Shown here piece by piece: positions 17,213 to 25,985 of a stretch of DNA of 64,000 bases. The stretch spans positions 3,844,001 through 3,908,000 of the forward strand of contig NZ_CP157276.1 of the NCBI RefSeq assembly GCF_040024445.1. The letters run 5' to 3'. Within the stretch, counting starts at the first letter, position 1. Each line of letters starts with the position of its first letter. The notes under the pieces are model-generated. The model was not told where the DNA came from. It ran no database searches and saw nothing but the letters and a program-made list of their open reading frames with translations. The stretch comes from Prescottella soli. GTDB lineage: Bacteria > Actinomycetota > Actinomycetes > Mycobacteriales > Mycobacteriaceae. Made by a program: the position numbers and the translations under genes.

Positions 17213-18997
17213 TTACTTCCCGATCAGCAGTCCGGTCACCGGGTCGACGACCGCCCCGACGATGTTGCCGACACCCGTTCCGATGCCGGTCACGGCGGCC
17301 CCGAGTCCGGCGCCCACCCCGGTGGCGGCCTTGCCGATTCCCTCGCCGACGTCGGCGGCGGAGGGGCCGGGCGGGAGCGGGTTGGTCACGCCGCCGCCGG
17401 GTGCGGGCGGGTTGTATGCGGGCGGTGCCACCACGCCACCGGGCGCCGGGTCGCCCGGTGCGGGGGCGGTGCGGACGCTCTCCGGGGCGGCGGGGGCACC
17501 GGGCGCGCCCGGGGTCGGGCCCGGGGCGGGGGCCGCGCGTCCGGTGTCGGCGGTCCTGACACGTCCGCTGTCCGCGGTGACCGTGCTGCCGGTGCCGACG
17601 TGGCCCACGGTGACGGTCTCCCCGGCGCCGCCCGGTGTCGCGCCACCGGTCGCCGCGCCGCCGGTTGCCGCTCCGGCCGTCGTCGTCGCACCGCCGGACG
17701 GCGCCGTGGACGTCCCTGTGACGGGTGAACTGGACTGTGCCGGTTGCTGCTTCGACGCCGTTCTGATGGACAGCCCGCCCGCGGTGAGTACCCCGATCGC
17801 GGCTACAGCGGACACGACGATCGCGATTCGGCGGCGGGTCGTGGACCCGTTCCGAGGCGACCGCATCCGCGACGGGAAGCTGGGTACGACCGCCACGACA
17901 GCGGTGTCGTCGGTCGCGTGCTCGTAGTCCGGGAAGGCGGTGGCGGTGGCGGCGGCGGACGCCGGCTCGTCGACGGCGAGGTGGGCCGCTCCGAGCGCGG
18001 CGGTCAGCGCCGGATCCGGTGCGGCCACCACCGTGAGGCCCAGCTCGGACGAGACGAGTTCGGCCACCAGCGGGATCGCCCCGCCGCCGCCGGCCAGCAA
18101 CACGCAGCCGACGTCGGAGACCTCGATCTCGGCCGATCGCAACGCTTCTCGGACCAGTTCGAGCGAGTTGGCGAGTGCCGGCCGGATCAGGTCCTCGAGT
18201 TCGGACCGGACCAGGCGTACGTCGGTGACATACCCGGGCAGGGCGACCGGGATGACGGTTTCGGTGTCGGTGGACAGCGACTCCTTGGCCGCCCCGCAGT
18301 TCCGACGCAGGTCCGAGAGGGCGGTCGTGGTCGCGGTGTCGAAGGGATCGAGATCGCCGGTCTTCTCGGAGACGGTGTCGAGCACGTACCGGGTGATCTG
18401 GTGGTCGAAGTGCGCGCCACCGAAGTCCTCGGAACGGATCGGCTTGCCGAGGATCGACGGTTCGGCGCCGGTGCGGACCACGGCGACGTCGAGCGCGGAC
18501 GCACCGAGGTCGTAGACCACGGCGACGCCGTCGCCCTGCAGATCACGAGACGATTCGAGCCAGCGCACACAGGCGGTGGCCTCGGGCACGACGCGCGCCG
18601 TCGAGAGCCCGGCACGATCGAGCGCGGATTCGAGGGCGTGGACGGTGTAGCTGCTCCACGCGGTCGGATGGGTGACGGTGACGGCCCCGGCGCCCGGGGC
18701 GGCGTCTTTCAGTTCGGCCACGGCGGCGGCGAAGAGGTCCTCGCCGCGGTGGACGCGGCCGGCGTCGTCGAGCAGGCCCACCGGATCCCCGACACGTTCG
18801 ACGAACCCCGCGACAGGGGTGCCGGCGGGGTCGGCGGAGAGATCGGGGAACGTGACGGCACCGTCGGCCGCGACGTGCAGAACCGACGGGCGCGAAGTGG
18901 CGACGAATGCCGTTTCGCCGGTTGCGGTTCCGCTCTCGGAGAAGGCCACGGTGCGTGAATTTGCGGATCCGACAGCAATTCCGAGCCCTGCGGTCAT
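17213..18997 (-). CDS. Hsp70-like ATPase with membrane anchor and Gly/Pro-rich outer tail
   Basis: 594 residues. Residues 1-345 form an actin/Hsp70-type ATPase fold: phosphate loops GIAVGSANSRT and VVYDLGASALDVAVV, and the adenosine motif LLAGGGGAIPLV. The substrate-binding domain of DnaK is absent. Instead there is a basic stretch, one membrane segment (about 393-412) and a 180-residue Thr/Gly/Pro-rich tail that would face outside. It is near-coupled to iniR (3-bp gap). A plausible role is sensing or partnering in the envelope-stress response; this is inference. Confidence 0.8.
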   Translation of the reverse strand: MTAGLGIAVGSANSRTVAFSESGTATGETAFVATSRPSVLHVAADGAVTFPDLSADPAGTPVAGFVERVGDPVGLLDDAGRVHRGEDLFAAAVAELKDAAPGAGAVTVTHPTAWSSYTVHALESALDRAGLSTARVVPEATACVRWLESSRDLQGDGVAVVYDLGASALDVAVVRTGAEPSILGKPIRSEDFGGAHFDHQITRYVLDTVSEKTGDLDPFDTATTTALSDLRRNCGAAKESLSTDTETVIPVALPGYVTDVRLVRSELEDLIRPALANSLELVREALRSAEIEVSDVGCVLLAGGGGAIPLVAELVSSELGLTVVAAPDPALTAALGAAHLAVDEPASAAATATAFPDYEHATDDTAVVAVVPSFPSRMRSPRNGSTTRRRIAIVVSAVAAIGVLTAGGLSIRTASKQQPAQSSSPVTGTSTAPSGGATTTAGAATGGAATGGATPGGAGETVTVGHVGTGSTVTADSGRVRTADTGRAAPAPGPTPGAPGAPAAPESVRTAPAPGDPAPGGVVAPPAYNPPAPGGGVTNPLPPGPSAADVGEGIGKAATGVGAGLGAAVTGIGTGVGNIVGAVVDPVTGLLIGK

Positions 18998-19107
18998 ACC
19001 CTTCTCCCGTCCGTTCTGGGCGGGTTTGCGTGACCGCCGGTGGTATGGCGATTGTCGGTGCGCCGCCGTCGTGCGTTACGGGAACGGATGACGAGCGGTG
19101 CGGGTTT

Positions 19108-19182
19108 GGGGGTGATCCCCCTAATCGGGACCGATCCCCTATAGGGGGAGGCGTCAATCCCCCTGCCGGTTTTCCGGGGGAT
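19108..19182. promoter_or_regulatory. Divergent control region of hsp70-like/iniR and iniBAC with C-run repeats
   Basis: Direct repeats of (G/A)ATCCCC(C)T(A/G) at 19114, 19133 and 19156. They also form hairpin-like units GGGGG-TGAT-CCCCC (19108-19121), CCCCTATAGGGG (19136-19147) and ATCCCCC-N12-GGGGGAT (19157-19182). These are the strongest candidate binding sites for IniR or another ini regulator. Confidence 0.55.
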
Positions 19183-19292
19183 CCGCCCCGTTATCGTCCG
19201 CGGCCCGGATTCGTAGCGTAGAAACCAATCTCGCCGCAGTGTCCCGCTCGGATCTTGCGGCAGCCGGCCTTCCGACTGTCAGGAGCGTTCCC

Positions 19293-21845
19293 ATGGCCAG
19301 CAACGCAGTTCTCGACTTCATCCTCCGGCTTCTCCGTGACGAGGACGCTGCCGCCGCGTACTGCGCGAACCCGCAGGCCGCGCTCAGCGCGGCCGGGCTC
19401 GGCGGCGTGTGTCACGCCGACATCGTCGCGGTGGCGCCGATGGTCGCCGAGTCGGGGCTGTTCGGACCCGCCGCGGGTGACCTGGGCGCGATCCTCGCGG
19501 CCGGCGGGCTCGGCGGTGGCCTGGGGCTGGGCGGTGGCCTGGGACTCGGGGGCGGCGCCGGGCTCGGTGCCGGTGCGGGGCTGGGGCTCGGTGCAGCGGT
19601 GGGTGGCGGGCTGGGCGGCGGCCTCGACTTCGGCGGGGGCTTCGACTTCGGCGGGGAGCTCGCGGCGGCGCTGAGTGCTGCGCTCGCGGCCGGTGGTGCG
19701 ATCGGCGCGCAGTTCGGTGCGGCCATCGGCGGCGCCATCGAGGCCGCAGTCGGGCTGGGCGGCGGTCTCGATCTCGGCAGCCTGACCGGCATCGGGGGCT
19801 CGCTCGATCTCGGTGGAGCGCTCGCCGCGGCCCTCGCCGGTGCGCTCGACGTCGACGGCTCGCTCGTCACCGATCTCGGTGCCGCGCTGAACGCCGCGTT
19901 CGCGGGCGTGGGCAGCCTCGACCTGGACGGACTGCTGTCGGTGGACGGCGGATTGACTGCCGCGCTCGAGAGCGCGTTCGGCATGGGCGGTGAGCTGGGA
20001 GGCGAGCTCGGTGCCGCGCTGGGCGCGCTGTTCGGTGCGGCGATCGAAGCCGGCGCCGGGCTCGATGGGGGGCTCGGCGCCGGCCTCGAGGGGCTGCTGG
20101 CGTTGGGCGGCTCGCTCGGCTCGGCCCTCGGCGGCGGTCTCGGGATCGGCGCGGACCTCACCGCGGCGCTGACCGGCGCGCTCGAGTCCGCGCTGTCGCT
20201 CGGCGGCAGCCTCGGTGGTGGACTGGACGCCGACGTCCTGGGCCAGATCGGCGCCGGGCTCGGCGGGCTGCTCGAATCGGCGCTGTCGCTCGGCGGGTCC
20301 GTCGGTGCCGACCTCGGTGCAGCGCTGGGCGGCGCGCTCCACCTCGGCGGCGCACTCGACATCGCGCACCTCCTCGAGATCGACACCGCACTGGACCTGG
20401 GTGCGTCGCTCGGCGGCCTGATCGGTGGTTCGCTCGGTGCCGACGGGGCGCTCACCGCGCAGCTCGGGGCCGCGCTCGGGGCCGCGCTCGACGGCGTGAA
20501 CAGCCTCGACCTGGGCGCCCTGCTGCAGGCCGGCGGCGGCCTGACCGCGGCTCTCGAGAGCGCGTTCGGAATCGGCGGCGATCTCGGCGCCGCGCTGGGC
20601 GCCGCGTTCGGCGGCATGCTCGACGGTGCCGTCGAGGCGGCCGGTGGGCTGGGCGGGTCGCTCGAGGCGGCGCTCGCGGGTGCGTTGGGCGCGGGCGGCG
20701 AGCTGTCGGCCGCGCTCACCGGCGCCCTCGAATCGGCGCTCGAGGTCGGCGGCAGCCTCGGCACGGAACTGGCCGGCAATGTGGGTGCCGATCTGACGGC
20801 GGCGCTCAGCGGCGCCCTCGGGTCCGCCCTCGCGGCGGGGGGGTCGATCGGAGCCGAGCTGGGGGCGGCTCTCGGCGGGGCTCTGGCCGGTGGGCTCGGA
20901 GGAGGAGTGGACCTCGGCAGCCTGGCCGGCGGCGATCTGGGCGCCGCCGTCAGCGGCGCCCTGGGCGGCGCGCTCGACGTGAACGGCGCGCTCACCACCG
21001 CGCTCGGCTCGGCGATCAACAGCGCCCTCGCGGCCGCCGGCAGCGTCGAGGTGGGTGTCGACGCGAACCTCGGCGGGCTGCTCGAATCCGCGTTCGGCGT
21101 CGGCGGCTCCGCCGGAGTCGATCTGGGCGCGGCGCTCGGTGGGGTGCTCGGCGGCGGCCTCGAGTCCGGGGGTTCGCTCGACCTCGGTGGCCTGCTCGCC
21201 GGTGACGGCGGGTTCGGCACCCAGCTCGGCGGTGCGCTCGGCGGGTTGCTCGGGGCGGGCAGTTCGGCCGGCGGCGACCTCGGCACGGCGCTCGACGCCG
21301 CGCTCGGCGCCGGCGGCGGGCTGGGCTCGACGGGCGATCTCGGTGGGCAGCTGGGCGGCGGCCTCGGCTCGGCCGGTGACCTCGGTGGTCAGCTCGGTGT
21401 CGACGTGGCCGGCGCGCTGAACGGCGTGGTCGATGCCGCGACGGCGGCTGTGGGCGGACTCCAGGCCGGTACCGGATCGTCCGGGTCGGTGGACGGCGGA
21501 GTCGGCGGTGGTGTCGAAGGCGGGATCGGCGGCGGCTTCGGGTCGAGCGGCAACGTCGACGGTGGACTCGGCGCCGGCCTCGGCGGAACCGGTGACATCG
21601 GGGCTGACCTCACGAGCAGCCTGACGTCGGTGTGGCAGGGTGCGGTCGACGGGGCCTCGCACCTGACGGGTGGTCTCGCGGGCGGGAACGCCTGGTCGTC
21701 GATCGACGGTGACGCGTTCGGCTCCGCGCACTCGGATGCGGGTCTGTTCGCCGACGGTGTCGTCGACGCCCTGGGACAGGCCGGTTCGTCGATCCTCCAT
21801 CCGGCCGAGACCCAGCCGGATCTCGGACACGATCTGCTGCCGTGA
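19293..21845 (+). CDS. iniB: IniB-like Gly/Ala-rich protein
   Basis: 850 residues from ATG 19293, which has AGGAG 7 bp upstream. The first 60 or so residues form the conserved IniB N-terminal domain (NAVLDFILRLLRDEDAAAAY...NPQAALSAAGL). The rest is a long run of degenerate Gly/Ala/Leu repeats (LGGGLG, LGAALGGAL) with few charged residues. M. tuberculosis IniB has about 480 residues, so this copy is much expanded. It is the first gene of iniBAC, induced in mycobacteria by cell-wall inhibitors; the molecular role is unknown. The DNA is repetitive and extremely GC-rich. Confidence 0.88.
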   Translation: MASNAVLDFILRLLRDEDAAAAYCANPQAALSAAGLGGVCHADIVAVAPMVAESGLFGPAAGDLGAILAAGGLGGGLGLGGGLGLGGGAGLGAGAGLGLGAAVGGGLGGGLDFGGGFDFGGELAAALSAALAAGGAIGAQFGAAIGGAIEAAVGLGGGLDLGSLTGIGGSLDLGGALAAALAGALDVDGSLVTDLGAALNAAFAGVGSLDLDGLLSVDGGLTAALESAFGMGGELGGELGAALGALFGAAIEAGAGLDGGLGAGLEGLLALGGSLGSALGGGLGIGADLTAALTGALESALSLGGSLGGGLDADVLGQIGAGLGGLLESALSLGGSVGADLGAALGGALHLGGALDIAHLLEIDTALDLGASLGGLIGGSLGADGALTAQLGAALGAALDGVNSLDLGALLQAGGGLTAALESAFGIGGDLGAALGAAFGGMLDGAVEAAGGLGGSLEAALAGALGAGGELSAALTGALESALEVGGSLGTELAGNVGADLTAALSGALGSALAAGGSIGAELGAALGGALAGGLGGGVDLGSLAGGDLGAAVSGALGGALDVNGALTTALGSAINSALAAAGSVEVGVDANLGGLLESAFGVGGSAGVDLGAALGGVLGGGLESGGSLDLGGLLAGDGGFGTQLGGALGGLLGAGSSAGGDLGTALDAALGAGGGLGSTGDLGGQLGGGLGSAGDLGGQLGVDVAGALNGVVDAATAAVGGLQAGTGSSGSVDGGVGGGVEGGIGGGFGSSGNVDGGLGAGLGGTGDIGADLTSSLTSVWQGAVDGASHLTGGLAGGNAWSSIDGDAFGSAHSDAGLFADGVVDALGQAGSSILHPAETQPDLGHDLLP

Positions 21846-21869
21846 CGGCCGGACAGCGGTTGTAACGAA

Positions 21870-21905
21870 CGGGGCCCCGGGCGCGCTAATGCGAGCGGGG
21901 CCCCG
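21870..21905 (+). promoter_or_regulatory. Paired CGGGGCCCCG palindromes between iniB and iniA
   Basis: The 10-bp self-complementary word occurs at 21870-21879 and 21896-21905 and can form one long stem in RNA. It lies in the 147-bp iniB-iniA gap and may terminate or attenuate part of the transcripts, giving more iniB than iniA. Confidence 0.55.
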
Positions 21906-21992
21906 ATTCGTATCCAGCGAAGCGGCGGATCAGTCAGCGCGCGCACGGGATGCGTGCGTAGGTCGGAACAGAGAAGCGGGGCAGCGGGACTC

Positions 21993-23813
21993 ATGAACGA
22001 CGCGATGACGGGTCTGCTCGATCGAACGACGACCATCGCCTCCTCGGCGGGGCGCAGCGATCTGGTGGAGCGCCTGGCACTGGTCCGGACCCGGACGGTC
22101 GATCCCCGGTTCCGGGTCGTCGTGGTCGGCCAGCTCAAGCAGGGGAAGAGCCAGTTCGTCAATTCGCTGCTCAACCTGGCGGTGTGCTCGGTCGGGGACG
22201 ACGAGACCACTGCCGTCCCGACCGTGGTGCAGAACTCCGAGCGGAGCTTCGCGGAGTTGGTCCTCGTCGAGCCCGGCGGTGAGCCGCTCCGGGTGGACCT
22301 GCCGCTCGACGAACTCGAGGCGGTGACGCCGAAGACACCGCGCGCGGAGGGACGCGAGGTACTGCGGATCGAGGTCAACGTGCCGAGCCCTCTGCTCGCG
22401 GACGGTCTCGTGTTCGTCGACACCCCCGGCGTGGGAGGGCGCGGAAATCCGCATGCGGCAGCCACTCTCGGACTGCTTCCGGCCGCCGACGCGGTGTTCG
22501 TGGTGTCCGACGCCAGCCAGGAATTCACCGAACCGGAACTCGCTTTCCTCCGACAGGTGACGGGTCTGTGCCCCGCAGCCGCGTGCCTGATCACCAAAAC
22601 CGACCTCTACCCACACTGGCGGCAGATCGTCGACGCTGATCGGGAGCACCTGCGCCGAGCCGGACTCGACGTTCCGCTGCTGCCGATCTCGTCGATCCTG
22701 CGGTCGCATGCCCTGCGCCTCGACGACCGGGCACTGCACGAGGAATCCGGATTCGACGCGCTGTACGACTTCCTGCGCACCCGAGTGATCGAGTACGCCC
22801 AGGGCGGACTCCGCCGGACGGTGTCCCTCGACGTCCACGCCGTCGTCGAGCATCTCCAGCTTGCGCTCGCCAGTGAGCTTGCCGCACTGCGGGATCCGAA
22901 GAAGGGCGCGGCCGCCGTGGCCGAGTTGCAGCGGGCCAAGGCGGTCACCGAGGAACTGCAGAAGAAGACCGCGCGCTGGCAGCAGACCCTGGCGGACGGC
23001 ATCGCCGACCTCGCGTCCGACATCGATCACGACCTGCGTGACCGGCTGCGGCAGGTGACCCGGGAGGCCGAACGCGCCGTCGACGAGGGCGACCCCGGCA
23101 AGGAGTGGGCGGAGCTGGGTGAGTGGCTCGAACAGCAGATCGCGCAGTCGGTGGGCGACAACTTCGTGTGGGCACACGACCGCGCGCTGTGGCTCGCAGA
23201 GGTGGTGGCCGAGCATTTCGCGGACGCCGGCGCGGTGGAGCTGCCGCAGCTCGACGTCGCGGACCTCGACGGCGTCCTCGAACCGGTCGCGGAGTTGGCC
23301 GATCTGGAGTCCGGCCGGATCGGCATCACGCAGAAGGTGCTGGTCGGCATGCGCGGGTCGTACGGTGGCGTGCTGATGTTCGGCCTGGTCACGACCCTGA
23401 TGGGGATGGCGCTGGTCAACCCGATCTCGGTGGGAGCGGGAGTCCTGCTGGGCACCAAGGCATACCGCGACGATCGGGACGCGCGGGTGGTCAGGCGTCG
23501 GGCCGACGCGAAGGTCGCCATCCGACGTTTCACCGACGACGTCAGCTTCCAGGTCGGCAAGGAATCGAAGGACCGGCTGCGGCTGATGCAGCGTCTGCTG
23601 CGCGACCACTTCACGACCATCTCCGAGCAGACACTGCGGTCGCTCGCCGATTCGCTGCGGGCGGCGCAGGAGGCGGCCACGGTCGAGTCGACCGAACGGG
23701 CGCGCCGTGCCGCCGAGGTGGAGCGGCAGCTGAATGCTCTCGCCGAGCTGAAGGAGCAGGCCGCGCAGCTGTTCCCGGTCGAGCCCGGCGTGGGCGAGGA
23801 GGTGACGGCGTGA
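21993..23813 (+). CDS. iniA: IniA dynamin-like GTPase
   Basis: 606 residues from ATG 21993 (an ATG at 22005 is also possible). It has a GTPase domain with P-loop GQLKQGKS (46-53), switch/G3 DTPGVGG and G4 TKTD, then a long helical stalk with a hydrophobic membrane-inserting stretch (MFGLVTTLMGMALVNPISVGAGVLL) near residue 465-490 and a C-terminal coiled coil. Mycobacterial IniA is a bacterial dynamin-like protein that binds and remodels membranes and is linked to isoniazid and ethambutol tolerance. Its stop overlaps the GTG of iniC by 4 bp. Confidence 0.92.
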   Translation: MNDAMTGLLDRTTTIASSAGRSDLVERLALVRTRTVDPRFRVVVVGQLKQGKSQFVNSLLNLAVCSVGDDETTAVPTVVQNSERSFAELVLVEPGGEPLRVDLPLDELEAVTPKTPRAEGREVLRIEVNVPSPLLADGLVFVDTPGVGGRGNPHAAATLGLLPAADAVFVVSDASQEFTEPELAFLRQVTGLCPAAACLITKTDLYPHWRQIVDADREHLRRAGLDVPLLPISSILRSHALRLDDRALHEESGFDALYDFLRTRVIEYAQGGLRRTVSLDVHAVVEHLQLALASELAALRDPKKGAAAVAELQRAKAVTEELQKKTARWQQTLADGIADLASDIDHDLRDRLRQVTREAERAVDEGDPGKEWAELGEWLEQQIAQSVGDNFVWAHDRALWLAEVVAEHFADAGAVELPQLDVADLDGVLEPVAELADLESGRIGITQKVLVGMRGSYGGVLMFGLVTTLMGMALVNPISVGAGVLLGTKAYRDDRDARVVRRRADAKVAIRRFTDDVSFQVGKESKDRLRLMQRLLRDHFTTISEQTLRSLADSLRAAQEAATVESTERARRAAEVERQLNALAELKEQAAQLFPVEPGVGEEVTA

Positions 23814-25372
23814 CGACCTCGGTGTCCCTGGACCGGGCCCGGACGCTGATCGCGTCCGCACGCGACGCGTATGCGGGAAATGCCGCGGCCCGAACGCAGC
23901 TCGCGGAGTGTGCGGCCCGGCTCGAGCAGCCGCTCCGGGTCGCGCTGGCCGGCTCGCTCAAGGCCGGCAAGTCGACGTTGCTCAATGCGTTCGTGGGGCA
24001 GGACATCGCGCCCACGGACGCGACCGAGTGCACCCGTGTCGTCACGTGGTACCGCAGCGGATCCACCCCCGCGGTCACCGCGCGCTACGACGGCGACCGA
24101 TCGGCGAACGTCGCGGTGCAGCGCCGGCTCGGACGGCTGACGTTCGACCTCGGCGACCTCACCGCCGACCGGGTCGATCGGCTGGACGTCGAGTGGCCGG
24201 CCAGTGCGCTCGCGCAGACGACCGTCATCGACACCCCCGGCACGTCGTCGCTGTCTAAGGACGTCTCGGCGCGCACGTTCGAGATGCTGACGCCGGAGAA
24301 TGCCGCGTCCGGCGCCGACGCGGTGGTGTACCTGCTGCGCAGCCTCAGTGCGTCGGACGTCCAATTCCTCGGCCGGATCGGCACGCACGTCGGAGGCGAG
24401 TCGGGGCCGCTCGGCGTGATCGGTGTCGTCTCCCGGGCCGACGAGGTGGGTGCGGGACGGGCCGACGCGATGATGTCCGCGAAGGACATGGCCGCGCGGT
24501 TCGCCTCGGAACTCGAGCTCACCGGGCTGTGCCAGGCCGTCGTGCCCGTCGCCGGGCTGCTGGCGTTGGGGGCGCGGACGTTGCGGCAGAGCGAGTTCGC
24601 GGCGTTCGAGGCCCTCGCGACGGTGTCGGTGGAAGACCTGCAGCTGGCCATGCTGTCGGCCGACCGGTTCGCGCGCGAGGACGTGCCGTTGCCAGTGGAT
24701 GCGGCGACGCGCCGGCAGTTGGTGGAACGATTCGGGCTCTTCGGGATCCGGCTCGCGGTCATGTTGATCCGTCTGGGCGTTCAGGATTCGCCCACTCTCG
24801 CATCGGAGTTGGTGGCGCGCAGCGGGCTCGACGAGCTGCGTCAGGTCATCGACGTCCAGTTCGGGCAGCGCGCGGACCAGCTCAAGACGCACTCGGCGCT
24901 CGTCGCGCTCGAGCGCGTCCTCGAGGCGCATCCCGGGACGGCGACGCCGCGCCTGCTGGGCGAGGTCCGGCGGCTACTGGCCGACGTGCACGGATTCCAG
25001 GAGTTGCGGATGCTGGGCCGGCTCCGCGGTACCGAGACGAGCCTGGGGCCGGACGATCTGACCGAATTGCAGAGGCTGATGGGCGGATTCGGCATCGATG
25101 CCGCTCAGCGTCTCGGTCTGTCGCCGGACTCGTCGATCGAGGAGGGGCGGGTGGTGGCGCTCGGCGCGGTGCGGAAGTGGCGCGAGCGCGCCGCGCACCC
25201 GCTGGTCGACCAGTTCACGGCACGGGCCTGCCGCGTCGCCGCCCGCAGCGCCGAGGGCGTGCTCGCGGATCTGGGTGGTCCCGGGGGTGCTGACGGTTTC
25301 GAGGGGGCCATGCGGCTCGACCTCGACACCGGATCGGTTCGGGTGACACCGGTTCCGCGGGCCGACCGCTAG
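23810..25372 (+). CDS. iniC: IniC dynamin-like GTPase
   Basis: 520 residues from GTG 23810, which overlaps the iniA stop (translational coupling). It has P-loop GSLKAGKS (48-55), G3 DTPGTSS and an unusual G4 SRAD, followed by a helical stalk; it is smaller than IniA and without an obvious membrane-insertion stretch. IniA and IniC are paralogues and probable partners. The TAG stop (25370-25372) lies within a CTAG that directly abuts an IS5-type terminal repeat, so the native 3' end may have been altered. Confidence 0.9.
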   Translation: MTTSVSLDRARTLIASARDAYAGNAAARTQLAECAARLEQPLRVALAGSLKAGKSTLLNAFVGQDIAPTDATECTRVVTWYRSGSTPAVTARYDGDRSANVAVQRRLGRLTFDLGDLTADRVDRLDVEWPASALAQTTVIDTPGTSSLSKDVSARTFEMLTPENAASGADAVVYLLRSLSASDVQFLGRIGTHVGGESGPLGVIGVVSRADEVGAGRADAMMSAKDMAARFASELELTGLCQAVVPVAGLLALGARTLRQSEFAAFEALATVSVEDLQLAMLSADRFAREDVPLPVDAATRRQLVERFGLFGIRLAVMLIRLGVQDSPTLASELVARSGLDELRQVIDVQFGQRADQLKTHSALVALERVLEAHPGTATPRLLGEVRRLLADVHGFQELRMLGRLRGTETSLGPDDLTELQRLMGGFGIDAAQRLGLSPDSSIEEGRVVALGAVRKWRERAAHPLVDQFTARACRVAARSAEGVLADLGGPGGADGFEGAMRLDLDTGSVRVTPVPRADR

Positions 25373-25386
25373 GGCGTGTCTGACAA
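25369..25386 (+). repeat. Solo IS5-type end: CTAG + GGCGTGTCTGACAA
   Basis: The 14-bp sequence is a 13/14 match to the left end (25986) of the nearby IS element and 13/14 to the complement of its right end (26809), and like them it abuts CTAG. No matching opposite end is seen before 25985, so it is a remnant or a one-ended scar. The iniC stop codon lies in the CTAG. Confidence 0.65.
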
Positions 25387-25390
25387 ATAG

Positions 25391-25410
25391 GCATCGGGAC
25401 GGGGCGATGC
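25391..25410 (+). terminator. Small hairpin after iniC
   Basis: GCATCG-N8-CGATGC, 18 bp past the iniC stop. A weak candidate terminator for iniBAC. Confidence 0.35.
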
Positions 25411-25500
25411 GACGGAGGTCGGGAATGGCCGCGACTTACAATCGCGGGGCGAGCGAAGGCCAGGCCGATATTCCGGCACCGGTGTGAGGGAGGGGTCAGG

Positions 25501-25959
25501 ATGTTCGGTTGGAAGAAGAAGCGCAACGATTCGAAGATGACGCTCGACGATGTGATGGAGAAGCTAAGGCCTGACCTGAGTCGGGAATCGCTCGGCGTCG
25601 GGCCCGACTTCCCGGGCGTCGCCCCGAACCCGTTCATGAGCAGTGGTGCATTGAAGCGCATTGCGGAACTGCGTACGGGGGCGCTTGCGCTCGGCGTTCT
25701 CGTCGACTGGCGGGAGGTCAACAGCAATCCACGTGTGGTCCTGATGTTCGACGTGGAGACCGCCGACGGCATCTCGTTCCGCGGTATCGCAGACGAAGAC
25801 CTCACGCTCACCGAGCTCACCCGGCTCGCCCCAGGACAGACGTTGCCCGTGCGCTTCCGGCCGGCCGTCATGGATCACTACGTCGCCCTTGCCCGGGACG
25901 CGGACCCCGCCCACGTGCAGCAGCTCTCTGACGAGATCGCGAGCCGCAAGCGGACCTGA
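25501..25959 (+). CDS. Hypothetical cytoplasmic protein
   Basis: 152 residues with a good ribosome site (GAGGGGTCAGG). It has a basic N-terminus (FGWKKKRNDSK), no membrane segment, and a predicted beta-rich middle (ALALGVLVDWREVNSNPRVVLMFDVETADG) that resembles small SHOCT/YdhK-like or short beta-sandwich domains only in outline. I do not recognise the family. It sits between a solo IS end and a complete IS copy, which suggests it is accessory. Its composition matches its neighbours. Confidence 0.65.
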   Translation: MFGWKKKRNDSKMTLDDVMEKLRPDLSRESLGVGPDFPGVAPNPFMSSGALKRIAELRTGALALGVLVDWREVNSNPRVVLMFDVETADGISFRGIADEDLTLTELTRLAPGQTLPVRFRPAVMDHYVALARDADPAHVQQLSDEIASRKRT

Positions 25960-25985
25960 CCCGAAGCCATTGGCCGGATCCCTAG

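Noticed and set aside
19500-21500. Regular DNA repeats as a possible CRISPR or tandem-repeat array
   Set aside because: Units are degenerate and codon-phased, encoding Gly/Ala/Leu repeats of IniB; no conserved repeat with unique spacers.
19191-21830. Open frame of 879 codons antisense to iniB
   Set aside because: Shadow of the Gly/Ala repeat; no start region or domain, and iniB has the conserved N-terminal domain and a ribosome site.
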